The notes under the pieces were generated by a model. That model was given only the letters and a program-made list of their open reading frames with translations. It ran no database searches and was not told the DNA's origin. 9,440 nucleotides of DNA from Aequorivita sp. GTDB taxonomy: Bacteria; Bacteroidota; Bacteroidia; Flavobacteriales; Flavobacteriaceae. Within the stretch, counting starts at the first letter, position 1. Each line of letters starts with the position of its first letter. The stretch covers positions 1 through 9,440 of the forward strand of contig NVXN01000002.1 of NCBI GenBank assembly GCA_002733915.1. Reading direction: 5' to 3'. The translations under genes and the position numbers were made by a program. This document shows positions 1-4,917 of the stretch, one piece after another.

Positions 1-78
1 TTTGGTTCATTCTCAAGCCTGATCAAAAAAGCAATGCCGCTTAAAACGGCTTATATTGGTTCAGGTTTAAAAAATTAA
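1..78 (+). CDS. 3' end of an unidentified protein (partial, 25 C-terminal residues)
   Basis: Frame 1 is open from the left edge of the window to a TAA at 76-78. It encodes a 25-residue tail with sensible codon choice that ends in KTAYIGSGLKN. The 5' end lies outside the window. The tail is too short for me to recognise a family, and an open stretch of 25 codons can occur by chance. The case for a real gene rests on codon use and on the neat boundary: the next structured element (a hairpin arm at 84) begins only 5 bases after the stop, and the following gene is convergent with it. Function unknown. Confidence 0.45.
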   Translation, partial: FGSFSSLIKKAMPLKTAYIGSGLKN

Positions 79-83
79 GGGGT

Positions 84-109
84 TGTGCAACGGTTACCGG
101 TGTTGCCCA
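84..109. repeat. Distal border hairpin of the lipoprotein cassette
   Basis: Arms TGTGCAAC (84-91) and GTTGCCCA (102-109) pair with a single mismatch around a ten-base loop containing ACCGG. The sequence TGTTGCCCACA (101-111) reappears as its exact 11-bp inverse, TGTGGGCAACA, at 722-732 on the other side of the lipoprotein gene. The element lies between the stop codons of two convergent genes. It could act as a terminator, but it has no T-tract on either strand. Because it shares sequence with the element at the gene's other end, I read it as a cassette border. Confidence 0.5.
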
Positions 110-116
110 CAGTATT

Positions 117-719
117 TTATTCTGTAACGTAAAAAGTAACATTGTTAAATTCAATTGGTTCGTCTGAGGGAAGTTTTACGTCGATTTCGATTTCACAAAT
201 TCCAGTTCTCTCCGGAATAATAATGGTTTTATCCTTATCCTCAATAATTTGTCCATTGTTTGTTTTTAAAGTCCTGTATTTTTTTGGAACTCCGATAACG
301 ATTTCAATTTCGTTTTCCACTCCAACTTTCAAATCAGACGAGTTTTTTGTATTAAAGCCTACTGGTTCCGCTTTAGGAAGAATGGCGATATTTTGTGAAA
401 AATCCATTTCTTTTCCTTGAAGTATTACTTTTCCTTTAATTACAAAATAACCAGCTTCATTGGGACGAGTTGAATAAACGAATCTATTATCCGTTTTGTC
501 GACTCCGTCATAAATTGTATCGTTCTCGTTGAGTTTTTTGGTCAGTTTAATTTGCGCAACAGAATCAATTCCACACAAAATCAGTTCTTTTTCGAAATGA
601 AAATCTTTATATCCGACCCAAGTCGTGCTGTTAGAAATTAGAGTGATTTCATTTTCAGTTTTTTTATTGCAACTACTTAAAATTAGAAGCAAAATTAGTA
701 TTGGAATTAGTTTTATCAT
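117..719 (-). CDS. Small predicted lipoprotein of unknown function
   Basis: This encodes a 200-residue protein. I chose the ATG at 719 rather than one further upstream because it gives a clean lipoprotein signal: MIKL followed by a run of Ile/Leu, then the lipobox LSSC with the modified cysteine at residue 17 and NKK after it. The frame is open further upstream, but that stretch codes for nothing signal-like and would run through the inverted-repeat element at 722-791. The mature part is polar and rich in Asn, Lys and Glu with alternating hydrophobic residues. That suggests a beta-sandwich domain anchored to a membrane, but I recognise no family. A count of two sample rows gives about one third G+C, clearly lower than the neighbouring genes, which supports separate acquisition. 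The gene is bracketed by related inverted repeats at both ends. It sits 95 bp downstream of the HTH gene on the same strand and converges with the partial gene at 1-78. Confidence 0.75.
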   Translation of the reverse strand: MIKLIPILILLLILSSCNKKTENEITLISNSTTWVGYKDFHFEKELILCGIDSVAQIKLTKKLNENDTIYDGVDKTDNRFVYSTRPNEAGYFVIKGKVILQGKEMDFSQNIAILPKAEPVGFNTKNSSDLKVGVENEIEIVIGVPKKYRTLKTNNGQIIEDKDKTIIIPERTGICEIEIDVKLPSDEPIEFNNVTFYVTE

Positions 720-721
720 AT

Positions 722-791
722 TGTGGGCAACATGTTTATATACGCATGTTTTTAAAATCTTATTGCTGCTATCCCGCACATGTACGCCACA
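722..791. repeat. 70-bp imperfect inverted-repeat element (proximal cassette border)
   Basis: The outer arms TGTGGGCAACATGT (722-735) and ACATGTACGCCACA (778-791) are inverse to each other at 11 of 14 positions, with the three mismatches together near the middle of the arm. A second, inner inverted repeat, AACATG (729-734) and CATGTT (745-750), surrounds a TATATA core. The element ends two bases before the lipoprotein ATG, and its first 11 bp are the exact inverse of 101-111. Size and architecture (a long imperfect dyad with a central unpaired region) resemble integron attC sites. The arms do not match the attC core consensus GTTRRRY, so it is not a classical attC. Confidence 0.5.
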
Positions 792-814
792 GCATGGCTA
801 CCCAAATATAAAGT

Positions 815-1168
815 TTATTTCCCAATCACCTGCATCAAGGTTTCAACCTTAGTTTTCAACAGTTTGTTTTCCTCCTCCAGTGCAGTAATGCGCTCCTGTA
901 AGGGCAGCGTGGGGTCTGGGGCGTTGGTGGTAAAGTCTGGCGGGAGCTGGGCGGCGAGGTCTGCAAAAAAGTTGTGCTTTATGGTTAGGGAGAGTTCCCA
1001 AAGCAGGCTGCATTGTAAGCTTTCTCTCTTTTCATACCTGAGTACTACCGAATCAGGCTTGCCAAGCATACGGGCAAGCACGCTTCTAAACAATCGGTGT
1101 TTCTTAATATGGGCTCTGAGCATATTACCCATGTGTGGCAATGAATGTTGTGGGCTGGTGGTTTTCAT
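815..1168 (-). CDS. Small HTH DNA-binding protein with C-terminal coiled coil (XRE-like)
   Basis: This encodes a 117-residue cytoplasmic protein. Residues 13-75 look like a Cro/C1 (XRE)-type helix-turn-helix: RSVLARMLGKP fits helix 2, and DSVVLRYEKRES fits the recognition helix and following turn, with the RYEKxES signature typical of XRE folds. Residues 90-115 (LQERITALEEENKLLKTKVETL is the heptad core) form a short coiled coil, so a dimer or higher oligomer is likely. The ATG at 1168 is used; a second Met at residue 13 would still keep the HTH. Upstream, positions 1184-1406 contain eleven dyad sites and must also contain this gene's promoter, so autoregulation by binding the array is the simplest model. 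G+C is about one half, higher than the lipoprotein gene downstream. The target genes are unknown and the link to the array is inferred. Confidence 0.7.
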   Translation of the reverse strand: MKTTSPQHSLPHMGNMLRAHIKKHRLFRSVLARMLGKPDSVVLRYEKRESLQCSLLWELSLTIKHNFFADLAAQLPPDFTTNAPDPTLPLQERITALEEENKLLKTKVETLMQVIGK

Positions 1169-1183
1169 TTTTATAGCTTTTTA

Positions 1184-1406
1184 GTATTGTTTTGATACTA
1201 TCATAATATTACCTTTACTGTATCATTTTGATACTACTTTGCATCAAAATAGCACCTTTTTAGTATCATTTTAATACCTTTTCTGTATCATTATAGTACT
1301 GATTTGTATCATTTTGATACTATTCCATATCATATTATTATCTTTTCAGTATTATTATAGTACTAATCTGTAACATTATAATACTATTTTGGTTTGAAAA
1401 TAGTAT
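1184..1406. repeat. Phased array of 11 degenerate dyad operator-like sites, 21-22 bp period
   Basis: The consensus unit is GTATCATTTTGATAC, a 6-bp inverted repeat with a 3-bp centre. Units start at 1184, 1198, 1220, 1241, 1263, 1285, 1306, 1327, 1349, 1370 and 1392. Those at 1220 and 1306 are perfect and identical. The 1263, 1285, 1349 and 1370 units are close variants, while 1198, 1241, 1327 and 1392 are more degenerate. From 1198 onward the spacings are 22, 21, 22, 22, 21, 21, 22, 21 and 22 bp, averaging about 21.6 bp or two helical turns, so the dyads fall on one face of the DNA. The first unit (1184) overlaps the second by one base. The array begins 16 bp upstream of the HTH gene's ATG and is delimited on the right by a terminator. 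The likely role is cooperative binding of a dimeric HTH protein. Iteron-like or partition-site-like roles are alternatives. Confidence 0.85.
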
Positions 1407-1434
1407 TAAAAAAACGGAAGGTTTCCCTTCCGTT
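1407..1434 (-). terminator. Rho-independent terminator reading leftward
   Basis: AACGGAAGG (1413-1421) and CCTTCCGTT (1426-1434) form a perfect 9-bp stem around a four-base loop, which reads GAAA on the minus strand (a GNRA-type tetraloop). On the minus strand it is followed directly by a run of T (1414-1407). On the plus strand only a weak T-rich stretch follows. It therefore stops transcription coming from the right before it enters the dyad array. No convincing minus-strand gene lies to its right, so the transcript it terminates is unexplained. Confidence 0.75.
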
Positions 1435-1774
1435 CTGTTTTCTGATAAATTTGCCATAAAGCATTCATTTTTAAAGGTTAATAAACCAAATGTAGAAGGC
1501 CTTATTGGACTTTTTTACGGTATTCCGCAATGACCCACTCTTTTTTACAGGGTTTTTCGTGTTTGAAATCTAACTGATTGATTTTCAATAATTTTTTTCA
1601 AGGCAAAATTTTGGCGAAAAAATAGCCCGTTAAAAAAGTTTCTGGAAAGGGGTATGGGAGTGAAAAATGATTTTGCAGCACCTTATTTTTTCATTTTGCT
1701 AAAAAATTCAAAAAACCGGGGGCTTTCTTTCTAGGTTTTAGTATTTTCATAAAAGGTTAAAAAAAATAGCTGCT
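1435..1774. other. 340-bp AT-rich intergenic stretch without a convincing gene
   Basis: I see no intact gene on either strand. There are two minor items. A minus-strand reading frame at 1502-1597 lacks an ATG and ends in KKEWVIAEYRKKVQ; it could be the 3' relic of a lost gene whose terminator survives at 1407-1434. CAAATGTA at 1487-1494 reads TACATTTG on the minus strand and matches the Bacteroidota -7 box. It would give an RNA of roughly 75 nt ending at the terminator, but I found no -33 partner. The promoter of the 1775 gene presumably lies in the last 100 bp, where I could not pick an exact TAnnTTTG match. Confidence 0.4.
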
Positions 1775-2230
1775 ATGCAAACTTCAAAAAGACTGGACCA
1801 GGCCCTGGAAAAACTCTATACCGCCTTTCACAACAACACCCTAAACCCCGAGTGCTGCAAGCAATGCGCCGTGGGCAATATATGTGATAATACCGATAGC
1901 TGGAAGCACCTGAGCGACGGCCACGGGTCGTTGCAATTAAACTACGTGGGCCGCGTGCATGAAACCTTGGGGCGGCGGTTTAACGGCTACACCCCGCTGG
2001 AACTGCTACAGATAGAAGCCGAATTTTTAAAAGGTTGCGGCTACACCCTGCCCCTTCACCATAAAAACGAAAGACCGAAAAACCCTACCTCCAAAACTAC
2101 ACTCTTTAAAGGGCTAAGCGCTGCCATTGCATTTCTTTGCACACTGGATGGAATACACAATGTAATGGACCCTACACAACTACTTAACTTTACGACAGAA
2201 AGAAAGCCGCAAGCAGAAGCTGTAGGCTAA
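1775..2230 (+). CDS. Cys-rich 151-residue protein of a conserved flavobacterial family, function unknown
   Basis: The protein has 151 residues, no signal peptide and no membrane segment. A cluster C27-C28-C31-C37 (CCKQCAVGNIC) near the N terminus, with C88 (GCGY) and C122, suggests a metal or iron-sulfur site. The central part is mixed and ends in LPLHHKNERPKNP. From memory, relatives in Flavobacteriaceae are often labelled Na+-translocating NADH-quinone reductase subunit F. That label looks wrong: true NqrF is about 400 residues with ferredoxin, FAD and NAD domains and an N-terminal membrane helix, none of which is present. Sampled G+C is above 50 percent, clearly higher than the flanking spacer and the lipoprotein gene. 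The gene ends 21 bp before the VTT membrane protein on the same strand, so the two are probably co-transcribed. The ATG at 1775 has no obvious Shine-Dalgarno, as is usual in this phylum. Confidence 0.8.
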   Translation: MQTSKRLDQALEKLYTAFHNNTLNPECCKQCAVGNICDNTDSWKHLSDGHGSLQLNYVGRVHETLGRRFNGYTPLELLQIEAEFLKGCGYTLPLHHKNERPKNPTSKTTLFKGLSAAIAFLCTLDGIHNVMDPTQLLNFTTERKPQAEAVG

Positions 2231-2251
2231 AAAGTAAAAAACCTGCGCTTT

Positions 2252-2962
2252 ATGCAAAAAAAGGATATAGGCGAAATCTCCGTTAGAAAAAGTAAAGCGC
2301 CCCTTTACAGTTCTATCACCTTAATCATAGTCTTGGTGATCTGCTACTTTGCCATTCCGGAAGTCAATCAGTTTTTGAACGAAGCCTGGGATGTGCTCAC
2401 CAGTAATGATGAGGCACGCATCAAGAACTGGGTAAGCGATTTTGGCTGGATGGGCCCAGTGGTGATCATTCTGGCTATGGTCGTGCAGATGTTCCTCTTA
2501 GTTATTCCCTCTGTACTATTAATGATTGTTGCAATACTGGCTTATGGCCCTATTTGGGGAAGCGTGATTATTTTGATTGCCATATTTTGTGCCTCCTCCA
2601 TTGGGTATTTTATAGGAAAGTATTTGAGCATAGAGGTTACGGCCCGCTTGCTGGGCAAAAAAACCACCCAAAAGATGACCGATTTTCTAGAGGACTATGG
2701 GTTTTGGGCGGTGATGATTACGCGAATAAACCCTTTTCTCTCCAACGATGCCATCAGCTTTGTAGCAGGATTGCTGCGAATGAATTATTTCAAATTCATT
2801 ACCGCTACCCTTATAGGCATAACCCCCCTAATATTACTGATAGCCTGGACGGGACGCGATATAGACTCGCTTAAAACGAGCTTGCTCTGGGGCTCGCTGG
2901 TGAGCTTGGCCCTGTTTGGCCTCTATATATGGTGGGACAAAAGACGAAAACATAAAAACTAA
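2252..2962 (+). CDS. TVP38/TMEM64 family (VTT domain) inner-membrane protein
   Basis: This 236-residue polytopic membrane protein has a basic N terminus and hydrophobic segments at roughly 20-36, 66-92, 95-120, 148-172, 180-200 and 208-228, and it ends in a positively charged tail (WWDKRRKHKN). The family signature is visible: a small-residue-rich re-entrant region (YGPIWGSVIILIAIFCASS-type, then GYFIGKY) and the motif MITRINPFLSNDAISFVAG, with the conserved Arg-x-x-Pro and Asp/Ser/Gly residues of VTT/DedA-like proteins. The family is linked to membrane lipid scrambling or transport and envelope homeostasis; the substrate in bacteria is usually not known. The length is typical. It is likely translated from the same mRNA as the 151-residue protein 21 bp upstream. 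Its 3' end meets a convergent terminator. Confidence 0.88.
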   Translation: MQKKDIGEISVRKSKAPLYSSITLIIVLVICYFAIPEVNQFLNEAWDVLTSNDEARIKNWVSDFGWMGPVVIILAMVVQMFLLVIPSVLLMIVAILAYGPIWGSVIILIAIFCASSIGYFIGKYLSIEVTARLLGKKTTQKMTDFLEDYGFWAVMITRINPFLSNDAISFVAGLLRMNYFKFITATLIGITPLILLIAWTGRDIDSLKTSLLWGSLVSLALFGLYIWWDKRRKHKN

Positions 2963-2999
2963 AAAATCCTCCAAAGACATAAGTTGCCTCTGGAAGGAT
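2961..2999 (-). terminator. Terminator for the minus-strand stress-protein/dehydrogenase unit
   Basis: On the minus strand, the complement of CTCTGGAAGGAT (2988-2999) pairs with the complement of ATCCTCCAAAG (2966-2976). There is one bulged base and two G-T wobbles, around a loop of about 11 bases, and a run of T follows at 2966-2961. It lies about 20 bp beyond the stop of the 3021 gene. The same hairpin sits directly after the stop of the plus-strand VTT gene and may act on both strands, though no T-run follows on the plus strand. Confidence 0.6.
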
Positions 3000-3020
3000 G
3001 TCATTAGGAAGGGGAGTAAA

Positions 3021-3521
3021 TTATACCTTTAAATCGCCATGTTCGCCCAGATCGGGTTCGTTGCCCGTTATGGCGCCTTGGGCCATTTTTAAAAGCGAAA
3101 GTACCTTGCCGTTTTTGGTATCCCAGTAATGGGCGTCTTCTGGCACTACCTTTATAGCGGTTATGTTTGGGTCGTCCTCGCCATCAAACCAGGCATCGTC
3201 ACCACTGCCATATAGTTCCTTTATTTTGTTTCGGTCTGTACTTATATGGGCACGGCCGTAAATACTCAAAAACTCAAAGTTGCCTTTGTCTGCGTAAATA
3301 AGTTGGGTCCTGTTTTCTTTTTCAATGTGCTGATTGTGCGAACTGGTTCTATTGCTGAGGAACCAAATGTTGCCCTCGTCATCCACTTCCTTAGTGCTCA
3401 TGGGCACCACGTGGAAAGGCTGGCTATTTAAATCGGTAGCCATCATAGTAAAGTCAATGGACTCTGCCATCTTTTTTATTTTCTCTTTGGCTTCCGTACT
3501 GTAAAGGTTTTTTGTGCTCAT
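3021..3521 (-). CDS. General stress protein 26-type pyridoxamine 5'-phosphate oxidase-fold protein
   Basis: This 166-residue cytoplasmic protein has the split-barrel flavin-binding fold of the general stress protein 26 / Pyridox_oxase_2 family. Visible features are the opening helix (EAKEKIKKMAESIDFTMMAT), the strand pair around QPFHVVPMSTKEVDDEGNIW, FLSNRTSSHNQHIEKENRTQLIY, which is the usual phosphate/flavin contact area, and the later block VVPEDAHYWDTKNGKV. The length suits the family. Members bind FMN or FAD and are induced by stress; a true pyridoxamine oxidase activity should not be assumed. The gene follows the sorbosone dehydrogenase-like gene after a 94-bp gap, which holds a 13-bp palindrome (CATAAAGTTTATG, 3576-3588) and could hold its own promoter. 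A terminator follows its stop. Confidence 0.85.
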   Translation of the reverse strand: MSTKNLYSTEAKEKIKKMAESIDFTMMATDLNSQPFHVVPMSTKEVDDEGNIWFLSNRTSSHNQHIEKENRTQLIYADKGNFEFLSIYGRAHISTDRNKIKELYGSGDDAWFDGEDDPNITAIKVVPEDAHYWDTKNGKVLSLLKMAQGAITGNEPDLGEHGDLKV

Positions 3522-3615
3522 AGTTTTTTTATTTTTAAGATACTAAACAATCTGACGACCCACTTTTAAGGAAATCATAAAGTTTATGTTTTTAGGAAAA
3601 AGAATGAACAAAACC

Positions 3616-4896
3616 TTAATTTCCCGTATAGGCAATCCTCCAAATGTGGTTTGTGGTATCATCGGTAAGTAGCATAGATCCATCGGGCAAAAGGGTAAGA
3701 CCTACGGGTCTTCCACGTACCTCATCTTTATTTGGGTCTACGATAAAACCTGTAAGGAAATCTTCTGGTTTTCCGGCAGGGGTTCCATTTTCAAAAGGAA
3801 CATACACCACCTTATAGCCCGATAAATTATCGCGGTTCCACGAGCCATGTTGTGCTATAAAGGCTCCATTTATATATTTCTCCGGAAATGCATCAGCGGT
3901 ATAAAACACCAAGCCCAAGGAAGCCGTATGCGGGCCCAAATCTACATCGGGCACAATGGACTCTTTTAGCTTTACATTGGGCGGAATGGGCACACGTGGA
4001 TCATAATAACTGCCCCAATATGTATAGGGCCAGCCATAAAAACCACCTTCCTTCACCGAAGTTAAATAATCGGGAACCAAATTATTGCCCAAGCCGTCCC
4101 GCTCATTTACCGCAGTCCAAAGGGTTTGTGTAGTAGGCTCCCAATCCATCCCCACAGGGTTTCGAAGACCCGAAGCATACACTTGCAGCTCGCTGCCGTC
4201 TGGGTTCATAACGAGTATGTTTGCTTTCATTATTTCGTGCTCCATGCCCTTTTCGCCTATGTTATCGCCACTACCCACACTTATATATATTTTGGAATTA
4301 TCGGCATTGGCAATTATATTTCGCGTCCAGTGCTGATTGACTTTTCCTGCGGGCAGATCGGCAATTTTCTCACCCTTGACGGTAATTTTGGTTTGTCCCG
4401 CTTTATAGGGGTAGCGCAGTAGCGCATCGGTATTCGCTACGTATAGCCAATCGCCGATTACGAGCATACCAAAGGGCTGGTTAAGTCCTTCCTTTTTGGT
4501 AAGCAGGGTTTCCCGCACATCGGGATATCCGTTGTTATCTGTATCCCGCAGCAGGGTAATAACATCAGCACTATTGGCTAGATTGTTGGAACCTCCTGCA
4601 CCTATGAGGGTGGCACCAATTTGTTTGAGGATGCTGTAGTTACTGTTACTTTCTGCTACCAAAACATCGCCATTGGGAGTTACGTACATCCATCGTGGGT
4701 TTTGAAAGCCATCCGCATATTTGTGAACGGTGAAACCATTGGGCGCTTTGGGCGTTTCGCCTTCTTCCCAGCCTACTACATTGGAGTAATTTGAAACAGG
4801 CTTTGTTGCATACGGCTCGGGCAGTTGTTTTTCTTTTTCAGCTTGGGAAAAAAGTGAAAGTGGAAAAAAGAACAATAAGAGAAGATACTTTTTCAT
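3616..4896 (-). CDS. Exported glucose/sorbosone dehydrogenase-like beta-propeller protein
   Basis: This 426-residue protein begins with a signal peptide (MKKYLLLLFFFPLSLFSQA, no lipobox cysteine), so it is periplasmic or secreted. The rest is one six-bladed propeller of the GSDH / L-sorbosone dehydrogenase type. Landmarks are PRWMYVTPNGDVLVAES (67-83), NQHWTRNI with the catalytic-type His189 (187-194), YISVGSGDN (204-212), SGLRNPVGMDW (242-252), NERDGLG (264-270), GGFYGWPYTYWG (284-295), QHGSWNRD (349-356) and GRPVGLTLLPDGSMLLTDD near the C terminus. Family members oxidise aldoses or sorbosone with PQQ, but many homologues lack proven PQQ binding, so the substrate is open. No T9SS sorting domain is present. 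It lies 21 bp downstream of the aldehyde dehydrogenase, so the two probably form an operon, consistent with sugar or aldehyde oxidation. Confidence 0.88.
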   Translation of the reverse strand: MKKYLLLLFFFPLSLFSQAEKEKQLPEPYATKPVSNYSNVVGWEEGETPKAPNGFTVHKYADGFQNPRWMYVTPNGDVLVAESNSNYSILKQIGATLIGAGGSNNLANSADVITLLRDTDNNGYPDVRETLLTKKEGLNQPFGMLVIGDWLYVANTDALLRYPYKAGQTKITVKGEKIADLPAGKVNQHWTRNIIANADNSKIYISVGSGDNIGEKGMEHEIMKANILVMNPDGSELQVYASGLRNPVGMDWEPTTQTLWTAVNERDGLGNNLVPDYLTSVKEGGFYGWPYTYWGSYYDPRVPIPPNVKLKESIVPDVDLGPHTASLGLVFYTADAFPEKYINGAFIAQHGSWNRDNLSGYKVVYVPFENGTPAGKPEDFLTGFIVDPNKDEVRGRPVGLTLLPDGSMLLTDDTTNHIWRIAYTGN

Positions 4897-4917
4897 AATT
4901 GAAATATTTATAATTTA

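Noticed and set aside
36..50. Hairpin GCCG-N7-CGGC that could be a terminator
   Set aside because: The stem is only 4 bp, no T-run follows, and it lies inside the open frame of the partial gene at 1-78.
720..779. N-terminal extension of the lipoprotein to an upstream ATG (20 extra residues)
   Set aside because: It would place a basic non-signal stretch before the lipoprotein signal and would translate through the inverted-repeat element. The ATG at 719 gives a normal lipobox at residue 17.
84..791. Classical integron attC sites
   Set aside because: The arms do not contain the GTTRRRY / RYYYAAC core pair, and no integrase gene is in the window. Only the general architecture is similar.
1184..1406. 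CRISPR array
   Set aside because: The period of 21-22 bp is too short, the units are degenerate dyads with only about 6-7 bp between them, and no cas gene is nearby.
1184..1406. Plasmid or phage iteron origin
   Set aside because: The spacing fits iterons, but the adjacent protein is far smaller than a Rep initiator and no DnaA box or AT-rich opening region stands out beyond the general AT content. Kept only as an alternative role.
1691..1750. 19-residue minus-strand ORF starting MKILKPRKK
   Set aside because: It is very short, in AT-rich spacer, with no ribosome site or promoter, and expected by chance.
1775..2230. NqrF subunit of the sodium-pumping NADH-quinone reductase
   Set aside because: It is too short and has no ferredoxin, FAD or NAD domain and no membrane helix. 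It is instead an uncharacterised Cys-rich family.
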